NCBI RefSeq assembly: GCF_032854445.1
Contig: NC_088300.1
Coordinates: 33,897,608 to 33,961,607 of the forward strand
Length of the DNA: 64,000 nucleotides
Direction: 5' to 3'
From: Liolophura sinensis
Lineage: Eukaryota; Mollusca; Polyplacophora; Chitonida; Chitonidae
Shown here: piece after piece, positions 34,320 through 47,408 of the stretch
How positions within the stretch are numbered: position 1 is the first letter of the stretch
How the letters are laid out: every line of letters starts with the position of its first letter
Made by a program: the position numbers and the translations under genes
The notes under the pieces: generated by a model
What the model saw: the letters and a program-made list of their open reading frames with translations, nothing else
Databases searched by the model: none
Told to the model about the DNA's origin: nothing

Positions 34320-35850
34320 GGACGTGGGAGGTACGTAAAGTATGGCTTCATCATGCGGAGAGAAGATTCGCGAGGCTATAAATATATGGACACGAATACC
34401 ATGACAGCAACAGCTTGCATTTACCCATGAACAAGCTTCTGTTCTCACTATTTTCATGCCTTAAATCGTCGAGGAGAACGCTGATTATTTTTAGTAAATT
34501 CTGCTTTTTGCTTATTTTTCAATGAAAAGGTCATTTAATTTTACCAAACAAAACAGCAGGTGTGTTATGAGAATAGTTTGCTTACAATTCATAGCAGAAC
34601 AAACGAAACTACCTCTCTAAATCCATGTCTGTGTACAAGGGATATATGTCACATTGAGAGACAACAAAAAGTGGTGACGTACTGGTATACGTATACGTAC
34701 ATGAATGCATGACGATGTGAAACTCTCTGTAACAGAAAATATTATCGATTATGGATTTTGGTTTGAATGCATGGGAGGAAAAGATATCCACTCTAACGGC
34801 ACCTATCCTTCCCCACTCCCCAGGCCAGCACCACAAACCCTTTTCAAATCAGCTCGACCATACTTATTTTCACTTTAATGTCAAAAAGTTTATTTTTTCT
34901 TCTAGTTTTTGCCCTTCAGAACTTCAGAAATACCTGAGAACGGCTGAAAACGCCTTCGTGCAAGAATCCAAGAAAACAAGACAAAACTGTTATAAAAAAT
35001 GTATATACTCCTAGCGCTTCAGCCAATCGTTTTGCGTGCCTGGTAATACTAGCACTTATAAAACAACAGCTGCCCCTATATATTCCCATCATTTTCAGTA
35101 GAAAGTGTAGGCCTGCAATCTACACCTCGTCTTAAGACTTCTGCCAAGAGAATCTCTCTCTCTTTTAATTATTGAGCAAGGTTGACTTGACAGGCCTTGT
35201 CACAATCTTTAAACGTAACCGAGGAGACTGGGTTGCGAAGGAAACGCCTACGGTCTCATCTCTCGGTGGGGAAATCGACAGTTCGACAGCGTCTCGCATA
35301 AATTGGGGTGATCATGAAGTAAAGTGGTTATCGGCGCCTAATGCACGCAAGTCCTAGCCGAAAACCGCAGGGTTTATCTCTCGTTCATTCGCAACAAGAA
35401 GAAGGCGGTTCAAGATGTTGACCTTAATAAACCCAAAGCTCACAATGAGCTGGCTATTTTCTGTGGAAATCATCAAACTAGTCGATAACTATACTGAAGG
35501 CAGCCAATCGAGTTTCCCATTTCTTTTTTATTATTGCAAGCGGATAAGATTTACAAGTGTATAATGCTACGTTAATGATGCCTTCCGACCACAAATTGAC
35601 GACCACTCAATACAGATACTCCATACAGTATTCCCATCGAAATCTAAGTCCTAACGCCTCCATGGCCGACCTTCATTTTGGTCAGTTTTCCTGCTTTTTC
35701 GTCTTTGAAATTGTAGATAAACTCACAAGTGAAGATGAATTTCGATGAATGGTCAACATGATTAAAGGAAACAGTTTCCATGTATCTTTCAATGCATCCA
35801 TGAATGTAGCAAAAACTTATGTAACTTCTCTCCAAGATGTCAATTTGAAT
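34320..35850. other. No secure gene
   Basis: Mostly AT-rich, except the island at 35190-35350 that carries the X-box-like motif. Confidence 0.4.
35232..35245 (+). promoter_or_regulatory. X-box-like motif
   Basis: GTTGCGAAGGAAAC resembles an X-box but the central CCAT is replaced by CGAA. It lies in a GC-richer island (35190-35350) open in more than one frame, with no chosen gene. Confidence 0.18.
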
Positions 35851-35854
35851 TATT

Positions 35855-36304
35855 CGTTTGTTGTTTAATGGCGTACTCAAAGAATTCTTTACTTGCACCA
35901 TCACAGCTGTTAGCTTTATGATTGGAGGAAACCGGGCTGCGTTGGTTAAACCACCAGCTTTTTGCAAGTTACTGATATCGTCGAGCGCTTTATTATCATC
36001 AAGCCCCCTCGGACAGTAAGGGCCAGGGACTCCCTATTATCAAGGAGGTTTCTTGTTGAAATCAAGCTCCGGCAGGTCGCGACTCTACATGAGGATATTT
36101 CATGAACATTAGGGGCGAGGGACTCCCCTTTATCAAGGAGATTTTTGCTGAAATCAAGCTCCAGCAGGTCGCGACTAACATCAGGATATCTGTCCGACAC
36201 GTGATGATGGGCGGTGCTTCCATCCAGGCCCTATCTAGCGCGGTCACATAAGTAATATGTACTACGAGAGCTGAGTGTTAAACGCTTATCAAATAAATAA
36301 GTAA
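35855..36304. repeat. SINE-like remnants around a 93-bp tandem duplication
   Basis: Near 35855-35940 sequence loosely resembles a minus-strand SINE 3' part (tttaatggcgtactcaaaga). Between 36018 and about 36192 a 93-bp unit is repeated once, with shared blocks agggactcc, tatcaagga, gaaatcaagctcc and caggtcgcgact. Near 36245-36304 is a decayed plus-strand tail (gttaaacgcttatcaaataaat). Confidence 0.45.
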
Positions 36305-38500
36305 ATCATCCAAAGCTCGTTAAATTTGATTACCGCTGATCAAATGTATAATGATATAAATTAAAGACGAGTTCATCATTTGACTGTTGCAAGGATTCTG
36401 TCTATTTCTTGGAAACAAATTGCTTTGTTGCAAAAAGCATATCTAACGAACGGTATTCCGTGAGTCATTACAACTACGTTTAAAGTTGCTGAGCATTAAG
36501 CTCTTCACGTAATTTCCGTGTATAGGGAAACAAGACCGACATGTCAAATGTTAGCGAGACAATAGAGTCCATCGTATTTTGGGTGACTCTTAAAAGCACT
36601 GAACGTACAATACGTTGTTACCACATAATTTCTTTATCTGGTTAAATTCCGATACAGCCGAGAGGAATTTAAGACAATTTTCGTCATATATGTCACCTTT
36701 ATCACAGTTAGTGACGTCAACGTAGCCATTAACGAACATAAAATGTGCTAAAAATACATGTTTGTATCTTTAAGCCTACAAAGAGCCATCGCCGAATTTA
36801 ACACCAGGTCAGTGGTTTCCATGACACTGTTCCCTAAACGTCTCTATGTGACAGGGTGATGAGATCCTCGAACTGTATGCCTTGAAAGCGCATGTAATTT
36901 CTTAGCTAAAAATATCAAAACTCCAATTTCTTTGTGCCCCGAGTCATAAGCAGTGAAATACAGGCGTTAGTGTTTCCTGGAAGATGGTGTAGTTTTGTAT
37001 CACGCCGCAAGTTACGTTCTTCAAAAAATGTAATAAAACACGCGCTTGAAGCTGCCATATTTTTTGTATGCTAGTAAAACCCTTTTAGCAATTCGATTTC
37101 CAAGCAGTACTCTAGATGCTCAGCTGTAAATAGTATTTTCGGAATTTGTTTATTTATTTATTTATTTGATTGGTGTTTTACGCCGTACTCAAGAATATTT
37201 CACTTATACGACGGCGGCCAGCATTATGGCCGTCGAAATTTGATATCGGTTTAAATACATGTGTTCTTCAATTTAACATCCACAATTCTTAATCCTTCAA
37301 GATTTTTTGTTGAACAATATATCAAAAATAACTGATATATGTATTCGCTGAAATATGCCTTGATTGTGGTATACCATAGTAAATTTTGTATGTAAATTAG
37401 CGCATCTTCAATGCATAAACTCTGTATCTCACATTCTAGAACAAGATCTGCTATTGCAAATGATGTGAAAGTAAACCTCATGCTCTAATTAACTAATTTT
37501 AGAAGATGAATAAAAATGTTATGTTTCTCAACAATTAAACATTTGCTGTGACGTCAGGCTACTGTCTGCGCAGTTGATTATTTTTCAAGAATCCACGCTT
37601 GCGAGTTTGAGTGGTCACGAGTGACGACTTGTACCACCTGAGTGCGCCTTCGACTGGTATACGGTTGAGATTGATTCGAAATCACGAAAACAAAGCAAAC
37701 ATTCAAATATCCAACTGAGCTATCCGGGAAGACCATGCGACCTTCTCAGTTTTGTTGTGACGTCAATCCTTTGTGTAACCGATCATAAGAATGTTAAATA
37801 TGAAGGGTCCGTTCGTTTCTGATCAATGTGAAATTTTTTTCTTTCTTCGCCTCATTTCAAATACACCAAATGTTGCCATTGTGAGAAAAGGCAGAGTAAG
37901 GCCATCAATTCTCTTAAGTACAAATGTGAACAACAAGGTGAACTGGTGGGTCTAAATTGTAGCATTCTGAATACGAATATGGAAATCTCGAGGCCTGGCT
38001 GTGTCAATGTGACAGAGGTTGTGTTATATACTATCAGACTTCCATAGATCGTATGTAAGATTAAATCAATTCAGATTTACTTTCCCGCATAACTAATCAT
38101 AGACCGAGTCCATAATCTTACACACCCAGTAGTAATCTATACATATTTGCAACCGACTGGACTCCCGGTGGCTAAAAGCTCTAACGCTGTTGCACTAAAA
38201 TTTCATGTAACATTGTCACTAAAGATCCACCATGCTACATATTATATTCCACTTCGCAAATAATGTTGCTCAGGCGGCACGAAAGAGCATTCATTCACGC
38301 TAATCGTGATGTAACGTTTTTTTAATATCTGTTTGAAATTACACCGCGCGACACTTCAAAAAAGAATCGATATTTGTTACGTTACTACACACATAATTTT
38401 GTAGGAAAAACAACTCGCAACAGTTGATTCTCCACTACATATCAGTGCCTTTAATCAATTTCAAAAGAATTTGTAAAGTTATAATAAGTTAAAGTAAATA
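36305..38500. other. No gene seen
   Basis: AT-rich. Holds the SINE fragment at 37147-37229 and three CRE motifs (36712, 37549, 37758), but no convincing exon. Confidence 0.4.
37147..37229 (-). mobile_element. 3' SINE fragment
   Basis: Minus-strand tail and last ~70 bp (gattggtgttttacgccgta ... ggcggccagcattatgg), nearly undiverged. Confidence 0.92.
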
Positions 38501-38509
38501 ATAAAGGTG

Positions 38510-38650
38510 TTCTAAGGGGGTTAATTAATAAAGTTGACTGAGAGGGTTGACCAAGATGGTCCGAAAATGGGTTGACTATGGGTTGACCAAGAGGGTCCGG
38601 AAATTGGTGGACCATAAAGGTAGACCAAGGCGGACTGGCAATGGTTAAAG
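38510..38650 (+). repeat. Short tandem repeat, 36-38 bp unit
   Basis: gttgaccaagatggtccg at 38546, gttgaccaagagggtccgg at 38582 and gtagaccaaggcggact at 38620, with a partial unit before. Confidence 0.6.
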
Positions 38651-38674
38651 CTGATGTAGGACATTTTATTGATA

Positions 38675-38954
38675 CTATATTTTCTCCTCTGGGAATCTCT
38701 CCGTATGCCTCCAGACTGAAGACGTGCCCAGACATACGCTACTTGGTTGATGTCCGCCATAAATCCACTCAGTGAACTCCAAGACTGTCACTTTATCCGC
38801 CAGCCTTCTCTGTTTGCGGTCCCTACTTTTTAGACGTCGAGTATCCAAATTGATATGTGACGAGGCTAAGCCATACGCGTTCCTCGCCCAGTATTGTTGA
38901 CATAGACTTCCCACAAAACCATCACTCCGCAAAACTATGCAACCACCAATGGCG
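38675..38954 (-). CDS. Candidate terminal exon of a small minus-strand gene
   Basis: A strong acceptor (cttgcccctcatttcatgaaaccag) precedes a frame open for 92 codons to TAG at 38675-38677. The peptide starts AIGGCIVLRSDGFVG and ends TERFPEEKI; a middle part is strongly basic (RLKSRDRKQRR) and precedes KVTVLEFTEWIYGG. An AATAAA lies only a few bases past the stop (38670-38665), implying a very short 3' UTR. The first base completes a split codon, so the previous exon should end in phase 2. The candidate exon at 39809-39991 ends in phase 0, so at least one exon between them is missing from my reading, or the two belong to different genes. Family not recognised. Confidence 0.52.
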
Positions 38955-39263
38955 CTGGTTTCATGAAATGAGGGGCAAGTTTACTAGTCTTCAGTAATGG
39001 TGCTTCCATTTGTCTTCCAATTGAGTTAATAAACTCAAATTTACCATGTACAGGAGAATAACATATCCACAAGTAGAGTACTATGACCTTTACTTGTGCA
39101 AAAGATTGTTTTTTTCTTTGAAGAAGTTTTAGTAGTCAGGCCTTCTGAACATCTTTGTAACACATGTATGAATAATTTTGTAACAAAAGCGTATATCATT
39201 CCACTACAAAAACACCATAAAAACTGGTCTTAGAACCATCCTTAGAAAATCACAAGCATGTTT

Positions 39264-39430
39264 GGAATTAGCACCTTAGTCTAAAAGCTAATATACTTGG
39301 AGCTGTATACCTTATGTACAAAGCGAATACAATGCGAGCTGTATATCTAATGTCTAAAAGCGAATATAATGCGCGCTGTATAACTTAAGTCTAAAAACGA
39401 ATATAATGCGAGTTGTATAACTTAGGTACG
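39264..39430 (+). repeat. 36-37 bp tandem repeat, about four copies
   Basis: agctgtata-type blocks at 39301, 39337, 39374 and 39411, each followed by aagtctaaaagcgaatataa-like sequence. Confidence 0.75.
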
Positions 39431-39808
39431 CGAAACAGTTTTAATTATTTAATTTTTAAATTCATTCTATGACCTCAATTGTGGTCGAATGTACATTCTC
39501 TCAGCTCTCAGCACAAGCTATATTCCCCACGTGGAATAGGATTGGTTCCTTATATCTGTCAATCATCAATGGTTTGCCAATATTTATCTTTTGTTTATGG
39601 GTTATAGCTTCACTTCAAAAATCGCCATTGACGTTTATTTTATTTGGCCCGTTAATATTAATACAAGGTACTTCACCAGACGGATACTGTCAATGTCGGT
39701 TTTGTCAAAGAGCAAAGGGTCAAAACAAATAGGTTTCTTACATGATAATGTCAATCTACCTGCTCAATGACGTGATAAAATAACGGTTTATTGCTGTGGA
39801 ATACTTAC

Positions 39809-39991
39809 TGAGAATAGCACATTGTCTCTAACACACTCAGTGAAAGAATGCAAAAGCGAATAAACCACAATCACATCGTCATCGCAAAGCGCCTTAATAC
39901 TGATTATATCCCTTGGCTCAAATTCTTTAGTTTCTTGGCTATGTACTGACGACGGTGGCAAGTCATCAGAAATTGTCAGCAAAATACGCAT
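39809..39991 (-). CDS. Candidate coding exon with GTAAGT donor, minus strand
   Basis: From an ATG with A at -3 the frame is open for 61 codons and ends exactly at a consensus donor (TCA-GTAAGT). The peptide begins MRILLTISDDLPPSS, has an acidic, serine-rich start, and continues to a hydrophobic segment near DDDVIVVYSLLHSF. The frame stays open slightly upstream of the ATG, so the exon could instead start at the acceptor-like cttccttttccgag just before it. A different frame from an excellent acceptor at about 40050 (ctttaccttttccag) is also open for about 28 codons, so the true 5' structure is uncertain. An RFX X-box-like motif sits at 40080-40093. Confidence 0.48.
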
Positions 39992-40079
39992 AATTCTCGG
40001 AAAAGGAAGTCCGACTAATTAATTCTGGGTCATATCCAGCTAATCCATGCACCCTGGAAAAGGTAAAGAAATGATGTCC

Positions 40080-40093
40080 GGTGCTATGGCAAC
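40080..40093 (-). promoter_or_regulatory. X-box-like motif (RFX site)
   Basis: Read on the minus strand, GTTGCCATAGCACC fits the RFX X-box pattern RYYNYYATRRNRAC with one mismatch. It lies about 90 bp upstream of the candidate start at 39991, the usual place for X-boxes of ciliary genes. Motif and position are seen; function is inferred. Confidence 0.35.
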
Positions 40094-41263
40094 ACAATTA
40101 TACCAAATGCCAGCAAAACAAGACCATCGATTTTCCAACCGGCTGTTATAGTAAGAGATCCAGTCGAAGCCCAAACCAACTTAGTATTGTTTTACTTTGA
40201 AGGTGTCCGTTTGTTCGGTAATTCCCTTTTGTCATTTCAAAAACACAATCATTCAACCAAAACTTTATTACTTTCATGTGAGTTTTTTTTAAGAAACCTC
40301 TAGACGATAAACCCAAAAGAAGTCATATCTTTTACGTCATACGCTCTTATGTTCAAAGTAATTTGCAATGGGCTTGTGAGTAGTCGTTACATTATCGAGA
40401 CGCATCTGAATCACCCCGACCTTCAAAGGCTGACAAATTGACGATAAGGGGCATACTAATGACGTCATATGGTAAACATACCAACATAACAAATGTTTAT
40501 CAGCTTTTCCAGTCAAAGCAACCACATGGGCATCGTGATCTAGTGTAGTGTTTGTAATGTTTAGTGAATTGTACACCAGGGTACGTCTCTCCCCATTGAC
40601 ATGTTAAGGCCCAATCTGCTAATCAAAGGTGCCACAGCGGAAGGGCTGGGGTCCTTCATTTACATTATTGTTAAAAAGCGTTCTAATTAATTTTGTTTTC
40701 AGAGAAAAGAAAGAAAATGGTTTACTACAACAAGAGATCGTTTTTCTTTTTATTTACCCTTTATGATTGGCATTAGGCCAATTGGAAATGAACTGAAAGT
40801 TATGCAAGCTACACAAAGACATGCGGAGCAAGAAAAATAAGAATCAACAGTGCTTAATTGGGCATCATTAAGGTATGACGTAAATGAGAAACCTTTCACC
40901 TTGTCTTTGTGAAATAACAAAGTTCAGATTAATCCTAAAAAGTTTCTAACTGTGTGAATGGGCCAGCCCTAAACTATAATGGTGCCACTATCAAGTTCAA
41001 GGAAGACTTATAGTTTTACTGGAGTTAGTTTTTAATGACACAGATACCACAACTCAAGGAATCCTGACAATGGAGATTATAATATGGTCGAGAAATCTTT
41101 GACAAAGCTGTTTTAAAGCCTGCGTCTTTATAACTTTTTCACCTTCCCTAAATCCCATGATTCGGAAACAGATGCCACGTCAAAGGCTTAAAGAAATGTA
41201 AACTGCAGGAGCAGGAAAGGATTGGTTTGATCCGTTCATTATTTTTGCACTTGTGTCTTTCAG

Positions 41264-41456
41264 CAAAGAGGCACGGGGAGATTTTGCATGGCGACAGGTT
41301 TCTCAACTGAGTCGAATTATTAACGCAGAGACTTTCAACTTCAAAATTGTTATACTTGGACACGATTTATTGCAGTATTGTTCGGGAAAGTCTTTTGGTA
41401 GCGCTGCACTTTTGTCCAGTATCAATAGAATTCACCTCTGGAAGAATAAAGGTTAA
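41264..41456 (+). CDS. Candidate exon after a strong acceptor, plus strand
   Basis: The acceptor tttttgcacttgtgtctttcag is one of the best in the window. After one base the frame is open 63 codons to TAA at 41454-41456: KEARGDFAWRQVSQLSRII, then FKIVILGHDLLQYCSGKSFG and SINRIHLWKNKG. It could be a terminal exon, or be cut short by a weak GTTAAA or GTTTCT donor. Not recognised. Confidence 0.35.
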
Positions 41457-42191
41457 AAGGAATTTAGTTGGGATGGCATCTTTAAGGAACATCAACCTGG
41501 AAAACGTGAACTTCATGATATTCGACCTCACAAGTTAACATATTATCTTAATTGTATGTGTTCCCTGACAATAATAGCTATTACCTTCGAAGCACCGACT
41601 CAACACATATCGTATATTAAAGTACAAGATTGTAAAAGCCGATAGACAAAGACACATAAATCGTGGGGAAAACACACTGTTTTCTGCTGTACAAATACAT
41701 AAATGTTTTATAACACACCTACACTGAAATGTATACGTGTTAAGTACCGAATAAAAGAGAACAACGCTTTGGGCCGCTTTGTGTTGTGGAGCTGTATAAG
41801 CTTTCCTTGAGACAAACAATGAGTCTCACTCCGTCTCTCGTATATACAACATTGGGACTAGTCATTCATTCTTCTGAGCTCAAGACTCAATCTGCTCACA
41901 CCATCTCTACGTTCAAGTTTCACTTTAAAAGAGAGTAAATAAGATGGCATAATCTGCCTTCGCTGAAATAACTACCTTTATATTTTCATATTTTCAAATT
42001 CAATCGCACAATCCTACATATGACTGGGGTGTTCTAAAGTACATTAAATAGTAAGTTCATTGCAACAGATGCTGGGGTTTTCTTTCTCTCTCGCTGTCTT
42101 AAAATGTAGCTGTCTTAACCCGTTGGCCAAAAGGTCTTTTACACCTCCAAAAACGTATGGAAAATGGGCTTAAAACTGCAATAGCCTACAG

Positions 42192-42296
42192 TGCTACCTC
42201 CATCGGGCAATGAAAGTTGTGTGTGTAGTGATCACAAATGTTGTCTTCACTCGCTTAAGTGTAATGTTGATAAAATAAAGGAAAAGGACACTTATG
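42192..42296 (+). CDS. Candidate cysteine-rich internal exon, plus strand
   Basis: An acceptor (actgcaatagcctacag) and a strong donor (ATG-GTAAGA) enclose 105 bp with one frame open throughout. It reads LPPSGNESCVCSDHKCCLHS then LKCNVDKIKEKDTY, with five cysteines in 18 residues, resembling part of an extracellular cysteine-rich module. The split codons give phase 1 at both ends, a symmetrical exon, which is common for extracellular domains. An antisense frame is also open here. No family assigned. Confidence 0.42.
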
Positions 42297-42331
42297 GTAA
42301 GAAAAAAAATGTGTTGATACGGCGGAGGGTT

Positions 42332-42359
42332 TTCATTATTTATTATTATTATTATTATA
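42332..42359 (+). repeat. (ATT)n microsatellite
   Basis: Seven or so ATT/TTA units just after the exon candidate at 42192-42296. Confidence 0.85.
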
Positions 42360-44067
42360 GGTCTCCTATAAAAACATTCGTATTGTCCTGAATTGACTGG
42401 ACTTCTGTTTCCCATCCACAATTTACTAACACTTTATCGGCAGATCTTAATTCTTAAAATGATGACCGTTCACCGTCATTGATATTTAATCATCCCAGGT
42501 AACTGTAGAGTTAAATGACTCATGCAACTGTATACTGTTAGGTGCTCGTGGTCTGAGGCACAAAAACTGGCAAGAATGTAATTAAATTCACCCCATTCGA
42601 CCCGTGTCATACATATATAATTAACCATTATGCATCTGATGACAGAGCATAATTTGTTCACTAAGGTCGTGTTACCTAAACTCGTGTCTCTGACTCGCGC
42701 ATGCGTTGGACACTTGCACTCGAATCAGTACCAGGCCTGTAAGCTGGTGACTAGATCCGCAAACAATGGGCTATTGATTTCAGTTGGAATCCCCATGGTA
42801 TGGAGCAATCATTGTGTCTTATTTCGCAGGGAGCTGAAAACGTTGGTTGTGAACACGTATATCTTGTTAAATAGCTCGCAACCATTAGCCAAACGACCGA
42901 CTAACTTTGCGCTGGTCATGGAGCGGAATGCAGGAGCAAGATTTCACTAACCACAGATCACTCGAAAGCACAGAGCCGAACGAAGGTCTCCGCTCTTTGA
43001 TGCGTTTTACTTGTTATACATCGATCCTAGAGAAGTTACAGTATGACTACAAACTAAGACTTAACAGCCAAAGCATTTTGGCAGCGGAATGGAGATCAAA
43101 GGAAAACGCTAGAAACAATTTTTGCATTTCGTAGCATCAAAGTAAACTTAATTTAGTCTTGTTGAAGCATTGGTGTATTGGAAAACCCCTCAACTCGCTA
43201 AACAAATGTTGTCTGAAGCTAACTACGTTTACACTAACGATACTTCCTAGTCGTGTGGTGTCCTATCAAGGATCGCTTTGTTAGTGTGCAGTGGAATTCT
43301 TAGATTCCCTTTAAAAACACTTTCGATTGATGAGACAAACTGAGATATAACTTTCTTTTTGGGCCTACATTCCAGTCGCTAAAACCCTCTTCTTGTGTTA
43401 CAAAAACTATTTGTACCAAGAGCAGGTATATAAGTAATAACTTGCCAAGGTGAAAAAAAAACACTATCGTTTTACCATTAAAATCCCTATTCATGCTAAT
43501 GTTAAAAGATGATATTTCGGGGATTCAGCAAAATGAGGGATCTCGTATCAGGGATGTTTGTATAATATATAATAAATGGTCAATATATGAAAGAAAGCCG
43601 ATGGACAAAGCAGTAAAACGACAAGACTACCCATGCATGATTCTGTGATTTACTAACAAACCGTCCCAAGCCAATGACTGACTGACGTGTGTTATGTAAA
43701 TGGTTCATTCACTGACTGGCATAATGAGTACATCATTGATTAACTGACTGACTGGCACACTGAATAAGTGAATGATTGATCGACGGACTGGTAGAGAGAC
43801 TTTATTGACTCTAGTCATGACTCGTGTCTTTAATGCTTACAGTCTTATCCTGACGAACTGACTGTTTCACCGTAATATCACCACCACGCTTTAAATGTGG
43901 CATATGCGATTATTTTACAAATGCTCTCAGTGGTAAGTGACTTTACCCATGGTTCTAATTAACATAAACTATCTCGCATGCAGTTGAACTCAGAATCTAT
44001 CAACCAAATTCAGATCACAGACTTTAGATCACCGTATTTAAACTCTTAAATTCAGTGTACAAGTACA

Positions 44068-44069
44068 GT

Positions 44070-44100
<31 letters not shown>

Positions 44101-44144
44101 TCTATTTATTTATTTACTTATTTATTTATTTACTTATTTATTTA
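44068..44144 (+). repeat. (TTTA)n microsatellite
   Basis: About 19 TTTA units with a few TCTA and CTTA interruptions. Confidence 0.95.
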
Positions 44145-44862
44145 ACCGTATTCAATAAGTCTTCTGATACACCACGATGTTCAGATAACGGGTTGGAAAG
44201 CTGTTGTGCCCAGAGTAGACAACATCCCTATGCCAAGTATGGATTGTACTTCCTGAATGAATGTCTAGGTCAAATGAGTCGAATGAGCTTAAGCGCTGGT
44301 CAGGTACTGCATATACGAATGTAACAGAAAACCGGGTCGCATTGCTTTCGAGATGAATAGATAAACCGTTATATTGACAACCAGTGCAGTAGTCACAAGA
44401 GCCTGATTAACCATTTAATATCGGACGGTAGAATAAATGGATATGTATAAAGTACCAGCATATTGAGTAATTCTAGCCCAAAGATGTGTAATAAATTAAT
44501 AATAAATGTCTAATAGCTAACAGAACTGCATTTTACTGATTTAGTCCCGACTGAGCCATGGTAATAGCAGGCGTGTGAAAGGATAAGTTGCTAATTTTGA
44601 TCATTTACACGAAGAGTTAAAAATAATTTCGCTTAAGCTGAGATTAAATAACAAGATCCCGGTTTTAACCATGTTACGGTTTTACTATCCATGCTATGGT
44701 TTTTTGTGTCTTCTACATATAAAACGGTAATAGTACAGAAGCCCTGATGTGTCCTCGAGGTGAATGTAGACTTGAATCTGTACACTTAAAACGAATACCA
44801 AGGACAAAATTAACCATTTTCAGTATGCACGGTATAAACGGAGTTGTGTGAATCATTTCCAG

Positions 44863-45037
44863 TTGTTTGTGGCGCCATCTCAAGGATATACGATTGTGCC
44901 ATTTATAAAAGCATGGCTGGAATGCATCAACGTGAACAGCAACATTTCGTCTGCGAGGCGCCTTTTACCGCAGACGATCACGCCCGGCCAACAGTACACC
45001 AATCAGGACCACAGCTTGAGTTTAACAAGATGCACTT
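44863..45037 (+). CDS. Candidate internal exon, plus strand
   Basis: An acceptor (gtgtgaatcatttccag) and a GTAAGC donor bound 175 bp that is richer in GC than its surroundings. Two frames are open across it. The more likely one begins LFVAPSQGYTIVPFIKAWLE and ends SLSLTRCT; the other begins VCGAISRIYDCAIYK. With two open frames the reading frame is undecided. Exon status is plausible, identity unknown. Confidence 0.35.
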
Positions 45038-45099
45038 GTAAGCCCAGCTGGAGGCCAGTTCACACTCAGTGGAGGTGTAACCATATCGTAAATATTTAA

Positions 45100-47400
45100 T
45101 CAGAAGCAGCGCTTCGAATGATTGGAGATGGGTTTCTTCCTGTCCAGACGGACAGTAGAAGTAACACTGTAGGCGTCATGAAATAGCGCATAAGACATTT
45201 TCAGTGGCACTGTAAAAACACCCTGTGAAGCTAATCAGGACGTATATAGAGGCGTACTGAAAAGTAGTCCCTAAGCATCCTGGACATCATTTCGATATAA
45301 TTTTTATTGAGAGCAAAATTTAAAGTTTTGTGATTTTAGAGATCATTGGCTATGCAATGGTGATGCGTGTCAAATTAATAGGACATTATGTATCATGTTT
45401 TGATATATAAAAAGGAAAAAAGATTATCAATACCTCCGTATACCTTCGGTGAAAAGTGAACTAAAACACGTCACATGCCTTAATCATTTTTACTGTGATC
45501 CACTGAAAACATAATTAAAACGGGATCCATTTGCATTTTGTTACAACAAAGGATTGTGTTTCTACAAAGAAACAAATAATACATATTGTGCATTTCTTTC
45601 TGAATGAAAATGTGATTCTATATTCTAAACCAACATGAAGACTTATAGTTGATATCGTGTCAGGTATAATTCGCAGTCTATGTCTATACAAGTAGTTTTA
45701 AGTAATTCTATATATTTCTGCTCATCCTGAGGCGGAGTAATGTGAGACCTAATGTTTTAGAAATGTCGGAACAACAACGCAAGGCTGTTTTTCCCATGAC
45801 TGTGTGACTGGGCAGAGTTTTTTGATCATCATTAAATGCTCTATATTTCCTATGATGACAAAAACCTTAAAATAACTGGTGCAGTCGGTGCCATGGAGAA
45901 TCTTAAAACTGTGTCTTTCCATTTAAGTATGGCTTCAACATTCCCTAGCTTTTGTTTTCCAAGTTATGCAATCATGGTCTGCTATTATCGCCCAGATTAT
46001 TTTCGTTGTCACGATCAGTTCAAAGACAGCAATCACCTATTCATTTCCGTGCCACATGCATATCTCGTACCGTGTTTTATCACTAACTCCAATCGACAAA
46101 TGGAAGAGAATACTGCATGGTTACGTAGCTCGGATGATCGAGTTATAGATTGTTGATACTTTATCACAGGACATCCGCCCGTTTGGCACGTAAGCAAATC
46201 GGATCCAGAACTGTCAACAAGAGTATGCCATTGAGGTAGTATTTATAACGTTATTTTTTTTTGAGAAGATCCAATGAATCAAAGACGTACCTTCATCATG
46301 TTTAACCTAACGTGTGTTTCTATCCGTGCATTTGCTAATCTCTATTGATCACTCAGTTTCAGGATTACGCCATTATTGTTCTATGTTGTGACATCTGATG
46401 AGTCGTGAGGAATCACGTGAGACTTCGGTCTCCTGATATAGAAAATTATCCTGGAAATACCCTCATAAAGGCGAACATCGTCCTCATCTCAGTTGTCAAT
46501 TTCCGGATTATGCATCTTACGCATGCGTGGACTAATTAGAGCACTCTTGAGCGCAAAGAAGTCAGCAGGGCGAGGTCAATGGTTGTATGTCTGTTGAATA
46601 ACAAACACTGCTGTAGTGATGTCAGATAACACATGGATATGTTGTTCATTGTGACGATGTGAAGGCGGTTGAGCAGTAATATGATACTTAGTTTTTATCA
46701 TTAACAAAGATTTCAACATGTTTAACCGTTTCACCTTATACTGCACAGCAGGATGCCCAAACTTGATATTTCCTTACTAAAGAGGCGAATGTTCATGAAT
46801 GAGGATTAATTTTTAAATGTTTGTCTGGTGACAATTTTCGTAGCTGCGTCCTATGCGAATTCCAGAAGCTCCAAAAATGCATGTGTACAACCGAGGAAAT
46901 GTATCATCCAAAACATGTGATGCCAAGTCTAACCAATATGAGGTATGCGTCTCATCAGGGTGTCTTTGTATATTGGCGCACTGTCCAAAATACGTTGTCT
47001 GCTAATTACTCAAAATCTGTCGTCTGCTAATTAACGATGCACACAAAGTAAATCAGTGTTACAACTTAATGTGATTATATTTTGTCGTCTGTGAGATTAC
47101 AATGGCTGACGCGCTGGATGCCTTTTCAGGGCGGTGCGTGACAAATAGCATTACTCATAGACGTCGCCTGTGCTTGCGAGTTCCCATTATCAACAGTTGT
47201 GCTGAAGCACACATGTTCAACGCTATACAATGCCATTGATGTTGGAGTTGGCGTAAAGTCGATTTGAAAGATTTTGATGCGGTCGTTATACATTGCATTC
47301 AGTGATGACCAGGTTTTTTATAGCTGAATAAGCAGGACATACTGATTCTGCTATGTAGATAAATAGAAAAGCAAGTAACTAGCCCCAAAAAACTATCACA
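45100..47400. other. No secure gene
   Basis: A 106-codon ATG frame at 45836-46156 overlaps other open frames and lacks splice signals. Otherwise AT-rich. Confidence 0.4.
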
Positions 47401-47408
47401 GCTCTTAC

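Noticed and set aside
43870-43934. Exon before a strong GTAAGTGA donor (FKCGICDYFTNALS)
   Set aside because: The frame is open but contains no AG acceptor between the upstream stop and the donor.
45240-45300. Mariner-like terminal repeat (ggcgtactgaaaagtagtccc)
   Set aside because: No inverted partner and no transposase remnant within a few kilobases.
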